From the NCBI RefSeq assembly GCF_000160775.2, contig NZ_CM001024.1:2284686-2348685 (forward strand): DNA of 64,000 bases, given 5' to 3'. The position numbers and the translations under genes are program-made. Within the stretch, counting starts at the first letter, position 1, and every line of letters starts with the position of its first letter. This stretch comes from Aeromicrobium marinum DSM 15272. GTDB taxonomy: Bacteria > Actinomycetota > Actinomycetes > Propionibacteriales > Nocardioidaceae. Below, piece by piece: positions 16,264 through 24,785 of the stretch. The notes under the pieces were generated by a model. It was not told where the DNA came from, ran no database searches, and saw only the letters and a program-made list of their open reading frames with translations.

Positions 16264-17136
16264 ATGAGTGCCGGCCGATTCGCCCCGTCGCCCTCGGGCG
16301 ACCTGCACATCGGCAACCTGCGGACCGCCGTGCTCGCCTGGCTGTTCGCCCGCGGCACGGGACGCCGGTTCCTCCTGCGGGTCGAGGACCTCGACCAGGG
16401 TCGCTCCGGGGCCGAGGCCGAGGCCCGGCAGCTGCAGGACCTCCGGGAGCTCGGTCTGGACTGGGACGGCGAGGTGGTGCGGCAGTCCGACCGCGCCGAC
16501 ACCTACGCCGCCGCGCTGGAGCGGCTCACCGAGGAAGGCCGGACCTACCCGTGCTTCTGCTCGCGGCGCGAGATCCGCGAGGCCACCCGGGCGCCGCACG
16601 CGCCCCCCGGGTCCTATCCCGGCACCTGCCGTGACCTGGACCCGGCCGAGCGGGACCGGCGGGCCACCGGACGGCCACCGGCGATCCGGCTGCGGGCCGA
16701 GGTCGACAGCTGGTCGGCGACCGACCTGGTGCTCGGCGAGCTGGCCGGACCGGTGGACGACCTCGTGCTGCGGCGTGGCGACGGGACGGCGGCGTACCAC
16801 CTCGCCGTCGCCGTCGACGACGCCGACCAGGGTATCGACCAGGTGGTCCGCGGCGACGACCTGGTGGGCTCGACACCGGGACAGGCCCACCTGGCGCACC
16901 TGCTCGACCTGCCGGCGCCGACCTACGCCCACGTGCCCCTGGCGGTCAATGTCCAGGGACAGCGGCTGGCCAAACGGGACGGCGCCGTGACCGCGGCAGA
17001 CCTTCGCGCCCTCGGCCTGGACCCCCTGGCGCTGATCGCCGCGTCCCTGGGCCTGGCCGGCGACCTGCCGCGCCTGCTGAGGGACTTCGACCCGGCCGCC
17101 CTCCCCCGCGAGCCCTGGGTGTTCAGAACCCCCTGA
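16264..17136 (+). CDS. gluQ: Glutamyl-Q tRNA(Asp) synthetase
   Basis: A 290-residue paralogue of the catalytic half of glutamyl-tRNA synthetase that attaches glutamate to the queuosine base at position 34 of tRNA-Asp. FAPSPSGDLHIGN holds the HIGH motif and RLAKRDGA the KMSKS-equivalent. The zinc-binding cluster CFCSRREI with PGTC is intact. The anticodon-binding domain of full GluRS is missing, as expected. A tRNA-Asp gene with GTC anticodon lies 8 kb downstream at 25488, a possible substrate if the organism makes queuosine. Good ATG at 16264. Confidence 0.93.
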   Translation: MSAGRFAPSPSGDLHIGNLRTAVLAWLFARGTGRRFLLRVEDLDQGRSGAEAEARQLQDLRELGLDWDGEVVRQSDRADTYAAALERLTEEGRTYPCFCSRREIREATRAPHAPPGSYPGTCRDLDPAERDRRATGRPPAIRLRAEVDSWSATDLVLGELAGPVDDLVLRRGDGTAAYHLAVAVDDADQGIDQVVRGDDLVGSTPGQAHLAHLLDLPAPTYAHVPLAVNVQGQRLAKRDGAVTAADLRALGLDPLALIAASLGLAGDLPRLLRDFDPAALPREPWVFRTP

Positions 17137-17157
17137 GGCGGTGCGCCTCGACCATGT

Positions 17158-17611
17158 GTTCGCCAGCCCGAGCGTGCGAGGGCGTGAGCGGAGCGAGGCG
17201 AACCCCACGCGGGTGTCGCCTCGGGCTCCGCCCTCACGGTCGCTCCGCTCCCTGGCGACCGCCACCCGGGTGTGGTTTCGAGGCTGCTCGTTCCTCGCAG
17301 CACCTCAACCACCGAGGACGCGCGACCTCGTGTTCGCCAGCCCGAGCTTGCGAGGGCGTGAGCGGAGCGAGGCGAACCCCACGCGGGTGTCGCCTCGGGC
17401 TCCGCCCTCACGGTCGCTCCGCTCCCTGGCGACCGCCACCCGGGTGTGGTTTCGAGGCTGCTCGTTCCTCGCAGCACCTCAACCACCGAGGACGCGCGAC
17501 CTCGTGTTCGCCAGCCCGAGCTTGCGAGGGCGTGAGCGGAGCGAGGCGAACCTCACGCGAGGGTCGCCTCGGGCTCCGCCCTCACGGTCGCTGCGCTCCC
17601 TGGCGACCACG
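17158..17611. repeat. 174-bp tandem repeat, about 2.6 copies
   Basis: Units start at 17158, 17332 and 17506, exactly 174 bp apart; the third stops near 17611. Each unit joins three stem-loops: GTTCGCC...GGCGAAC, TCGCC...GGCGA, and the imperfect palindrome GTGGTTTCGAGG...CTCAACCAC. Unit 1 and 2 differ at very few bases. A final hairpin CGTTCGCC/GGCGAACG (about 17618-17646) closes the array. It occupies the 530-bp gap between convergent gluQ and hydrolase genes, which holds no gene. Confidence 0.92.
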
Positions 17612-17666
17612 GGACCCGTTCGCCGGCCCGCGCAGCGAGGCGAACGGACCGGCCTGACCGGCTCGG

Positions 17667-18479
17667 TCAGCCGATGAAGTCGGCCAGCAGGCGTGACAGG
17701 ATCGTCGGCTGCTCGATCGTGCTGGAGTGTCCGCAGTCCGGCACGACCTCCAGCCGCGCTCCGGCGATGCCGGCCACGATGGCCTCGGACTTGTGCACCG
17801 GCGTGGCGACGTCGTCGGCACCCACCACGACCAGGGTCGGTGCGGTGATCGAGCCGAGCTCGGGGGCCACCGGCAAGCGGTCCGTCACACCGAGGATCGC
17901 CTGCCGCATGCCGCTGCGGTCGACCGTGGCCAGGTCCTCCAGCCAGCGGTCGATGCGCGGACGGACGGCCGGATCGCCCAGGGCGGTCGGGCCGAACATG
18001 ATCGGCTCCACCTGGCCGCGGACGATCCCCATGCCGAACAGCCGGTACACCCGGGCGAGCAGGCGGTACCGCTTGACCTTCTCCGGGTCCTCGGGTCCGG
18101 CGCTGGTGTCGAGCAGGCTCAGCGAGAGGACACGGTCGGGGTGGCGGGCGGCGAGTCGCATCCCGACGAAGCCGCCCATCGACAGCCCCACGTAGTGGAC
18201 CGCGTCCAGGCCGAGCTCGTCGAGCAGTCCCACCACGTCGCCCAGCAGGGTGTCCATGTCGTAGCCGCCGGTGGTGGCGGGCGGGGTGCGACCCTGGCCG
18301 CGCCAGTCGATCGTGATGCACCGGTAGCGCTCCCCCAGCGCGGCGACCTGGTCGTCGAACATGCGGCCGCTGAACAGCAGGCCGTGGCCGAACACCACGG
18401 TGGGTGCCTCCGGCCGGCCTGCGGGCGCGCCCGTGTCGGTCAGGTGGACGTCGGTGCCGTTGACGTGCAGGAGGGGCAT
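17667..18479 (-). CDS. Alpha/beta hydrolase
   Basis: A 270-residue serine hydrolase. FGHGLLFSG forms the oxyanion side, GLSMGGFVG the nucleophile elbow (Ser), GADDVATPV the acid and CGHSSTIEQP the histidine. Length and the IDWRGQGRT segment resemble haloperoxidase/3-oxoadipate enol-lactonase-type hydrolases, but no specific substrate can be named. It starts at ATG 18479, 75 bases from the divergent tetR gene, so the two may share control. Confidence 0.87.
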   Translation of the reverse strand: MPLLHVNGTDVHLTDTGAPAGRPEAPTVVFGHGLLFSGRMFDDQVAALGERYRCITIDWRGQGRTPPATTGGYDMDTLLGDVVGLLDELGLDAVHYVGLSMGGFVGMRLAARHPDRVLSLSLLDTSAGPEDPEKVKRYRLLARVYRLFGMGIVRGQVEPIMFGPTALGDPAVRPRIDRWLEDLATVDRSGMRQAILGVTDRLPVAPELGSITAPTLVVVGADDVATPVHKSEAIVAGIAGARLEVVPDCGHSSTIEQPTILSRLLADFIG

Positions 18480-18518
18480 GGGTCACGAGGGTAGTCCGCC
18501 TCGTGGCGCAGGTCACAC

Positions 18519-18548
18519 TTGACAAGGTTTGTGAGTGATCACTAACTT
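18519..18548 (+). promoter_or_regulatory. tetR-MMPL promoter with palindromic operator
   Basis: TTGACA at 18519-18524 and TAACTT at 18543-18548 are 18 bases apart, and the predicted transcription start is the ATG at 18555 itself. Between them, 18531-18546 is a 16-bp inverted repeat around AGTGATCACT, a typical TetR-dimer site. Binding there would block the promoter and may also affect the divergent hydrolase gene. Confidence 0.7.
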
Positions 18549-18554
18549 AACTCC

Positions 18555-19124
18555 ATGGTCACCGGAAAGCGCATGAAGGCAGAGGACCGCAAGCGACTGA
18601 TCCTCGACGCAGCGATCGTCGAGTACGGCAGCGGCGGGCTCCACGAGACGTCCACCGAGGCGATCGCCGAACGCGCCGGGGTGTCGCAGCCCTACCTCTT
18701 CCGCCTGTTCGGCACCAAGCAGGACCTGATCATCGCCGCGATCCACCAGCACACCGACACCCTGCGGGGCCTGTTCGCCCGGGCGGTGGCCGAGCGCGGC
18801 GAGCTGAGCCCGCTCGACGCGATGGGCGAGGAGTACGCCCGGATCCTGGCCGAGGACCCCAACTCGCTGCGCTGCCAGCTGCACACCTGGGCCGCGGCGG
18901 GAGACCCCGCGATCGGACCGGTGGCGCGGTCCACCTACCTCGAGATCCTCGACGACATCCGTCGCCTGAGCGGCGCGTCCGACGAGGAGATCACCGACTT
19001 CATGGCGCACGGGATGTTGATGACCGTGGCCGCTGCGCTCGACATCCCCGACCTCGCCTGCTCCATCCCCACGTCATCGATCGGCACCACCACCCCTCCC
19101 TCCCCCTCCCCCCAGGACGACTGA
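18555..19124 (+). CDS. TetR-family transcriptional regulator
   Basis: A 189-residue repressor. The N-terminal helix-turn-helix is ETSTEAIAERAGVSQPYLFRLFGTKQDL, and the rest is the variable ligand-binding domain, ending in a Pro/Ser-rich tail. It is followed after one base by an MMPL-family transporter, so it very likely controls that exporter and itself through the palindrome at 18531-18546. The ligand is probably a lipid or hydrophobic compound, by analogy with other TetR-MMPL pairs. Confidence 0.9.
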   Translation: MVTGKRMKAEDRKRLILDAAIVEYGSGGLHETSTEAIAERAGVSQPYLFRLFGTKQDLIIAAIHQHTDTLRGLFARAVAERGELSPLDAMGEEYARILAEDPNSLRCQLHTWAAAGDPAIGPVARSTYLEILDDIRRLSGASDEEITDFMAHGMLMTVAAALDIPDLACSIPTSSIGTTTPPSPSPQDD

Positions 19125-19125
19125 C

Positions 19126-21267
19126 ATGTTCGATTTCCTTGCCCGCATCGCCACCACCCGACCGCGCCGAGTCCTGCTCGTCACGGCCCTGTTCATCGCC
19201 CTCGCCGGCGTGCTCGGCGGCCCCGTCGCGGGGCTGCTCAACGCCGACACCGACTCGTTCAGCGACACCAGCTCGGACAGCGCCACCGCCCTGCGGTTGA
19301 TCGAGGACGCGACCGGCACCAAGGCGGTCGCCGAGATGGTGCTGTTGATCGACACCGACGACCCGGCGGCCCTCGACGAGGCCCGCGAGGTCCTCGACGC
19401 CGATCCGGACGTGGCTGCGGTGGTCGGAGGGCCGGAGGCCGGCGACGCGTTCGCCTCGCGCGACGGCGACCTCACCTTCCTCGCCGTCGTGTACACCGCC
19501 GACGCCAACACCACCGAGGTGTCCGAGCACCTCGGCGAGCAGCTCGGCGAGATCGACAACGTCCGGATCGGCGGCATCGGCGCCGCGTTCCAGGCGGTGA
19601 ACGAGAAGGTCGAGTCCGACCTCGTCCGGTCCGAGCTGATCGCCTTCCCGCTGCTGCTCATCGCGGCCCTGTGGGTCTTCCGCTCCGGCGTCTCCGCCCT
19701 GCTGCCCCTGCTCGTCGGCGGCCTCACGATCATCTCGTCCCTGCTGTTCCTCCGCGGCGCCAACGAGATCGTCTCGATCTCGAACTTCGCCCTCAACCTG
19801 GTCACCGGCATCGGCCTGGGCCTGGCGATCGACTACTCGCTGTTCATGGTGTCGCGGTACCGCGAGGAGCTCGCCCGCGTCGGGCCGGGCGTCGAGGCCA
19901 TCACGCGCACCGTCGCCACCGCGGGTCGCACGGTCGTCTACTCCGCCGTGACGGTCGCCGGCGCCGGCCTGGCCCTGCTGGTCTTCCCGCTGCGCTTCCT
20001 CTACTCCATGGGTGTCGGGCTCACCATCGTCGCCCTGACCGCGGCGGCCGTCTCGTTGATCGTCCTGCCGGCGTTGTTCGCCCTGCTGGGGACCCGGGTC
20101 AACTCCCTGGGCCTCAAGCGCTGGCAGCGGTCGCTGCAGGCCGAGGCGACTGCGGAGAAGTCCGGCTTCTGGTACCGCCTCGCGCAGTTCGTGATGCGCC
20201 GCCCGCTGCCCATCGCCATCGCCGGCACGGTCATCATGCTGGCGCTCGGGGCCCCGTTCCTCGGGGTCAAGTTCACCGGGGTCGACGCGTCGGTGCTGCC
20301 GGTCGACGCCGAGGCGCGGATCGTCGACACGACCCTGCGCGAGGAGTTCACCGACACCGACGCCGCGCCGGTCATCGTGGCCATCGAGGCACCGGAGTCC
20401 GCGGCCGACGAGGTCGCCACGTTCGCCCGCGCCGCCGCCGCGCTCGAGGGCACGGTCGGCACGACCCCGCCGCTGTACCTCGGCGACGACCTGTGGCAGG
20501 TCGACGTCCGGCTCGCCCAGGGTCCCATCGAGGCGACGTCGCTCGACCTCGTCGAGACCATCCGCGACATCCCGGCCCCCGGACCCACGTTCGTCGGCGG
20601 GTCGAGTGCCGAGCAGGTCGACCAGGTGGCCTCGATCGCCGACAGCATCCCGTTGGCCGTCGGCATCCTCGCGGCCCTGACCTTCGTCGCCCTGTTCCTC
20701 ATGACCGGCTCGGTGATCCTGCCGATCAAGGCGCTGGTCATGAACCTGCTCACCGTCAGCGCGACCTACGGCATCCTCGTGCTGATCTTCCAGGACGGGC
20801 GCCTCGAGGGACTGCTCAACTACACGAGCCAGGGCGCGCTGGAGTCCACCCAGCCGGTGTTCCTGTTCGCGATCGTGTTCGGCCTCTCGACCGACTACGC
20901 CGTGTTCCTCCTGACCCGCATCAAGGAGGCTCGTGACAACGGCGCCACCGACAGCGAGGCCGTGGCGCTCGGCATCCAACGGACCGGACGCATCGTCACC
21001 GCAGCGGCCGTGCTCTTCGCCATCGCACTCGGAGCGTTCGCCACCTCGGACATCATCTTCATCAAGCAGCTCGGCCTCGGGGTCGCGGTCGCGGTGCTGA
21101 TCGACGCCTTCCTGGTGCGGGCCCTGCTGGTGCCGTCGCTGATGGCGCTGCTGGGCCGGGCCAACTGGTGGGCTCCCAAGCCCCTGCGCAAGCTGCACGA
21201 CCGGTTCGGCCTCAACGAGGGTGAACCCGTCGCGCCGGAGCCACGCCCCGTACCGGCCCGGGTGTAG
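19126..21267 (+). CDS. MMPL-family transporter
   Basis: A 713-residue RND-type inner-membrane transporter with about 12 membrane helices in two halves. Each half has a large outside loop after TM1 or TM7. The proton-relay signatures GLAIDYSLFMVSRYREE and GLSTDYAVFLLTRIKEA mark TM4 and TM10. MMPL proteins export lipids or drugs across the actinobacterial envelope. One base separates it from tetR, so regulation is shared. It ends just before a 15-bp hairpin terminator. Substrate is not deducible. Confidence 0.92.
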   Translation: MFDFLARIATTRPRRVLLVTALFIALAGVLGGPVAGLLNADTDSFSDTSSDSATALRLIEDATGTKAVAEMVLLIDTDDPAALDEAREVLDADPDVAAVVGGPEAGDAFASRDGDLTFLAVVYTADANTTEVSEHLGEQLGEIDNVRIGGIGAAFQAVNEKVESDLVRSELIAFPLLLIAALWVFRSGVSALLPLLVGGLTIISSLLFLRGANEIVSISNFALNLVTGIGLGLAIDYSLFMVSRYREELARVGPGVEAITRTVATAGRTVVYSAVTVAGAGLALLVFPLRFLYSMGVGLTIVALTAAAVSLIVLPALFALLGTRVNSLGLKRWQRSLQAEATAEKSGFWYRLAQFVMRRPLPIAIAGTVIMLALGAPFLGVKFTGVDASVLPVDAEARIVDTTLREEFTDTDAAPVIVAIEAPESAADEVATFARAAAALEGTVGTTPPLYLGDDLWQVDVRLAQGPIEATSLDLVETIRDIPAPGPTFVGGSSAEQVDQVASIADSIPLAVGILAALTFVALFLMTGSVILPIKALVMNLLTVSATYGILVLIFQDGRLEGLLNYTSQGALESTQPVFLFAIVFGLSTDYAVFLLTRIKEARDNGATDSEAVALGIQRTGRIVTAAAVLFAIALGAFATSDIIFIKQLGLGVAVAVLIDAFLVRALLVPSLMALLGRANWWAPKPLRKLHDRFGLNEGEPVAPEPRPVPARV

Positions 21268-21311
21268 CACGAAGGCGGTCCCCCGACGGGTGTCGTGGGA
21301 CCGCCTTCGTG
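21268..21311. terminator. Bidirectional hairpin terminator between MMPL gene and ABC operon
   Basis: Perfect 15-bp arms 21268-21282 and 21297-21311 (CACGAAGGCGGTCCC), with further CGAC/GTCG pairing in the loop. It sits between convergent stops at 21267 and 21320, so it can serve both strands. Confidence 0.85.
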
Positions 21312-21319
21312 GGCACGGC

Positions 21320-22210
21320 TCAGATCAGGTTCTTGCTCTCCAGCCACTCCTTGGCGATGGTCGCCGGCGCGGCCTTCTCGTCACCGGAGTTGCGGATGTT
21401 GAACTCCAGCAGGTCCTCGGTCTTCAGCTGCGCCGAGATCCGGTCGAGCACGTCCTCGATCCGGTCGTCGTCGACGGAGTCACGGATCAGCGGAACCACG
21501 TTCTGCGACAGGATCAGGCCCTCGGGGTCCTCCAGGGTCACCAGGTCGTTCTCGACGATCGACGGGGTCGTCGTGTAGATGTCGGCGACGTCGGCCCGGC
21601 CGTCCAGCAAGGTCTTCAGGGTGTCGGGTCCGCCGTAGTCGCTGTTGGACTCGAACACGATGTTCGTCAGGCCGTAGACGGCCTCCAGCCCGGGGAGACC
21701 GTAGGGACGCTGCTCGAACTCGGGGTTCGCGACGAGACGCACCGAGTCCAGGGTCGCCAGGTCCGCGATGGAGGTCACGCCGTTGGTCTCGGCGAACTCG
21801 CGGGTGACGTTCAGGGAGTCCTTGTTCTCGGCGTCCGCCGGCTCGAGGATGTCCAGCTCGTCGGGGAGCACGTCGTCGAGGGCGTCCTCGACCTCCTCGG
21901 GCGTCGCCGCGGTCGTCTCCGGGTCGTAGAAGGACAGCAGGTTGCCGGTGTACTCGGGGATGATGTCGACCTCGCCCGACTCGAGGGCCTGCAGGTAGAC
22001 CTCGCGCGACCCGATCTGGAACTGCCGGTTGACGTCGATGCCCTCGGCCTCCAGCGCCTGCGCGTACACCTCCGCGATGATCTCGTTCTCGGCGAAGGCG
22101 GCCGACCCGATCGTGACGCCGTCGCCGTCGGTCGGGTCGCCACCGCAGGCGGACAGGGTGAAGGCCAGCGACGCGGCAGCGCCGATCGCGGCCAGGCGGC
22201 GGATGGTCAT
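21320..22210 (-). CDS. Osmoprotectant/quaternary-amine ABC transporter substrate-binding lipoprotein
   Basis: A 296-residue lipoprotein. The signal ends LSACGG, giving lipidation at Cys. The mature part has the OpuC/ProX-family layout: GSAAFAENEIIAEVYAQAL, SREVYLQALESGEVDIIPEYTG and later DGRADVADIYTTTP. Such proteins bind glycine betaine, choline or related compounds. It is the last gene of a six-gene operon and has its own strong ribosome site (GAGGAGA). The association with sulfur genes upstream leaves the ligand open. Confidence 0.88.
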   Translation of the reverse strand: MTIRRLAAIGAAASLAFTLSACGGDPTDGDGVTIGSAAFAENEIIAEVYAQALEAEGIDVNRQFQIGSREVYLQALESGEVDIIPEYTGNLLSFYDPETTAATPEEVEDALDDVLPDELDILEPADAENKDSLNVTREFAETNGVTSIADLATLDSVRLVANPEFEQRPYGLPGLEAVYGLTNIVFESNSDYGGPDTLKTLLDGRADVADIYTTTPSIVENDLVTLEDPEGLILSQNVVPLIRDSVDDDRIEDVLDRISAQLKTEDLLEFNIRNSGDEKAAPATIAKEWLESKNLI

Positions 22211-22218
22211 GTTTCTCC

Positions 22219-22893
22219 TCAGGGTTGGGGAACAGGTGCGGAGGTGCGGGAGACGGCGCGCTGCGCCAGCACGAAGAGTCCGTCGAGTGCGAGCGCCAGG
22301 GCGACCACGAGAACCGACGCGCCCAGCATGCGAGCGTAGTCGGACACCGCCTGCCCGTCGATGATGTACCTCCCGAGACCGCCGAGTCCGATGTACGCGG
22401 CGATCGTGGCCGTGGCGACGACCTGCAGGGTGGCCGAGCGCAGTCCGCCCACGATCAGGTCGGCCGCCAGCGGGATCTCGACCTTCACCAGGATCTGCCA
22501 CTCGGTCATGCCGATGGCCCGGGCGGCGTCGATCGTCGCCCGGTCGACCGACTCCAGCCCCGCGTAGGCGCCGGCCAGCAGCGGCGGGATCGCGAGCACC
22601 GTCAGCGCCAGGACCGCTGGCACCAACCGGTTGCCGCCGGACTGCAGGGCTGCCCACGTGAGCACCCCCAGCGTGGGCAACGCCCGCAACGTGCCGCTCG
22701 AGACGACGGCCAGCCCGCGGAGCCGGCCGGTGTGCCCGACCCACAGCCCCAGGGGGATGGCGATCGCGGCCGCCACGGCGACCGTCAGCGCGGTGTAGCC
22801 CAGGTGCTCGGCCAGACGCGTGGGGATGCCGCCGTCGCCGGTCCAGTTGGCCCCGTCGGTCAGCCAGTCGATCGTGTCGGAGACGACGCTCAT
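22219..22893 (-). CDS. OpuC-type ABC transporter permease (second)
   Basis: A 224-residue inner-membrane permease of the BPD family with five or six helices. The coupling-loop segment DAARAIGMTEWQILVKVEIPLAADLIVGG (read as two parts) contains the EAA-like motif that contacts the ATPase. The ATG at 22893 overlaps the stop of the previous permease by four bases. With its paralogue it forms the heterodimeric channel of the importer. Confidence 0.87.
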   Translation of the reverse strand: MSVVSDTIDWLTDGANWTGDGGIPTRLAEHLGYTALTVAVAAAIAIPLGLWVGHTGRLRGLAVVSSGTLRALPTLGVLTWAALQSGGNRLVPAVLALTVLAIPPLLAGAYAGLESVDRATIDAARAIGMTEWQILVKVEIPLAADLIVGGLRSATLQVVATATIAAYIGLGGLGRYIIDGQAVSDYARMLGASVLVVALALALDGLFVLAQRAVSRTSAPVPQP

Positions 22894-23543
22894 CGTGCAC
22901 CTGCCGTCCGGGGTGACTCCGCCCACGGCATCAGCACGCGACCCGCCAGCACCAGCAACCCGTCGAGGACCAGGGCGATCAGCACGATGCCGACGACGCC
23001 CGTGAGGATCTCGGTGTCGAAGTCACGCCGGAACCCGCTCGTGAACAGCGACCCGAGGCTGCTGACACCGATCAGGGCGCCGACGCTGACCAGGCTGACC
23101 GTGCTCACGGTGACGACCCTCAGGCCGGCCAGCAGCACCGGGCCCGCCAACGGCAGCTCCACCGTGAAGGCTCGCCGCCAGGGTCCGTAGCCACTGGCCG
23201 TCGCGGCGTCGAGCACCGCCGGTGACACCGAGCCGAACCCCTCGGCCGCCGACCGCACCATCAGGGCGATCGCGTACAGGCTCAGCGCGACCACGACGTT
23301 GAACGGATCGAGGATGCCGGTGCCCAGGATGCTGGGCAGGATGATGAACAGGGGCAGCGACGGGATGGTGTACAGGATGCTGCCGCCGCCGAGCAGCAGT
23401 CCGCGCAGGCGCGGACGACGGTGCGCCACCCAGCCGATCGGCACGGCCACCGCGAAGCCGATGACGATCGGCAGCAGGCTCAACCAGAGGTGGTCGAGCG
23501 CCAGACCCGTGACGTAGTCGCGGTTGTCGAGGACCCAGTCCAC
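22890..23543 (-). CDS. OpuC-type ABC transporter permease (first)
   Basis: A 217-residue permease paralogous to its downstream neighbour, with the EAA-type loop DAATASGYGPWRRAF and helices such as LWLSLLPIVIGFAVAVPIG. GTG start at 23543, four bases after the ATPase stop, and ATGA overlap with the next gene. Two unequal permeases plus one ATPase and one lipoprotein is the OpuCABCD arrangement. Confidence 0.87.
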   Translation of the reverse strand: MDWVLDNRDYVTGLALDHLWLSLLPIVIGFAVAVPIGWVAHRRPRLRGLLLGGGSILYTIPSLPLFIILPSILGTGILDPFNVVVALSLYAIALMVRSAAEGFGSVSPAVLDAATASGYGPWRRAFTVELPLAGPVLLAGLRVVTVSTVSLVSVGALIGVSSLGSLFTSGFRRDFDTEILTGVVGIVLIALVLDGLLVLAGRVLMPWAESPRTAGAR

Positions 23544-23547
23544 GGGC

Positions 23548-24360
23548 TCAGCCGTCCAGCACGCCGGTGGCGCGTCCGTTGCCGTCGACCACGATCCGCC
23601 GGCCGTCGGTCTCCTCCACGCGCAGCGTCCGCTCGGCCTTGTCCAGGCCCAGGAACGTGCGCACGAACTCGCTCGCCGGGTTCGCGAGCAGCTCGGCCGG
23701 CGACCCGACCTGGGCGACCTCGCCGCCCGTGGAGAGGATGACGACCTGGTCGCCGAGCAGCAGGGCCTCGTCGACGTCGTGGGTCACGAAGACGATGGTC
23801 TTGCCCAGCTCGCGCTGCAGCCGCAGCAGCTCGTTCTGCAGCTCGACGCGCACGATCGGGTCCACCGCTCCGAACGGCTCGTCCATCAGCAGGATGTTCG
23901 GGTCGCTCACCAGCCCCCTGGCCACGCCGACCCGCTGCTGCTGACCGCCGGAGAGCTGCCGTGGGTACCGGTCGGCCAGCTGCGGGTCCAGACCCACGGT
24001 CTCGAGGACCTCCAGCGACCGGCGCCGGGTCTCGGCCCGACTCGCCCCGTTCAGGCGCGGGACCGTGCCCACGTTGTCCAGCACGGTGCGGTGCGGGAGC
24101 AGGCCCGCGTGCTGCATGACGTAGCCGATGCTGCGCCGGAGCTCGACCGGATTGCGGGTCGCGATGTCGACGTCGTCGATGAGCACCTGGCCGGCGCTCG
24201 GCTCGACCATCCGGTTCACCATGCGCAACAGGGTCGTCTTGCCGCAGCCCGACGAACCGACGAACACGGTGGTCGAGTGCGACGGCAGGGTCAGGGAGAA
24301 CTCGCCGACGGCCACCGTGCCGCCGGGGAAGGTCTTGCCGACGGTGCGGTACTCGATCAT
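23548..24360 (-). CDS. OpuC-type ABC transporter ATP-binding protein
   Basis: A 270-residue ABC ATPase: Walker A GSSGCGKTT, Q-loop YVMQHAGLLPHRTV, signature LSGGQQQRVGVARG, Walker B ILLMDEPFGAVD, H-loop FVTHDVDEA. The sequence YVMQ..GLLPH is typical of the glycine-betaine/proline branch. No C-terminal CBS pair is present, unlike OpuCA/ProV; the tail is only about 40 residues. It overlaps the rhodanese gene by ATGA. Confidence 0.92.
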   Translation of the reverse strand: MIEYRTVGKTFPGGTVAVGEFSLTLPSHSTTVFVGSSGCGKTTLLRMVNRMVEPSAGQVLIDDVDIATRNPVELRRSIGYVMQHAGLLPHRTVLDNVGTVPRLNGASRAETRRRSLEVLETVGLDPQLADRYPRQLSGGQQQRVGVARGLVSDPNILLMDEPFGAVDPIVRVELQNELLRLQRELGKTIVFVTHDVDEALLLGDQVVILSTGGEVAQVGSPAELLANPASEFVRTFLGLDKAERTLRVEETDGRRIVVDGNGRATGVLDG

Positions 24361-24785
24361 GCGTCTCCTGACGTCGCGGATGACACCACAGTGTTCACGC
24401 TCGAGACGCTGCGGGCAATCGGGAGGCCGGCACGGGTCCATGCGCGGATCCCGCCGTCGACGTCGGTCGCCCGCAGACCGATCGACACCAGGGAGGCCGC
24501 CGCCAGGGACGACGTGTACCCCTCGGTGCACAGGACGATCCACTCCTGCTCGGCCGTCGCGTGGGGCAGTGCGGCGCCTGATCCGGGGTGCAGTCGCCAC
24601 TCCAGATGGTTGCGCTCGACCACCCATGACCCGGGCACCTCCCCGTCCTCGGCACGTTGCCACGCCGGCCGGATGTCCACCAGCAGCGCTCCCGCGTCCA
24701 CCCGAGCGGCAGCCTCCGCCGGCGTGAGGCGGTCGAGCTGGGCCCGGGCGTGGGCGAGGAGCTCGTCGACACTCCCGAAGGTCAC
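24357..24785 (-). CDS. Rhodanese-like domain protein
   Basis: A 142-residue single-domain rhodanese (sulfurtransferase fold). The active-site loop is CTEGYTSSLAA, with the catalytic Cys after IVL. LVDIRPAWQRAEDGEVPGS is the CH2A-type strand. It would carry a persulfide for sulfur transfer. The GTG at 24785 overlaps the cysteine dioxygenase stop (GTGA), and its own stop overlaps the ATPase start. It is therefore embedded in an operon that joins cysteine oxidation to an ABC importer. Confidence 0.9.
   Translation of the reverse strand: MTFGSVDELLAHARAQLDRLTPAEAAARVDAGALLVDIRPAWQRAEDGEVPGSWVVERNHLEWRLHPGSGAALPHATAEQEWIVLCTEGYTSSLAAASLVSIGLRATDVDGGIRAWTRAGLPIARSVSSVNTVVSSATSGDA

Noticed and set aside
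17141..17677. Short plus-strand frames through the 174-bp repeat.
   Set aside because: The protein is a repeat of the same peptide every 58 residues, produced by a 174-bp period that is divisible by three. No start signal.
19000..21270. A 756-codon open frame on the minus strand, opposite the MMPL gene.
   Set aside because: Its sequence is Asp/Gly/Arg/Gln-rich without motifs and mirrors the codons of the convincing MMPL protein; it is a GC-bias shadow.
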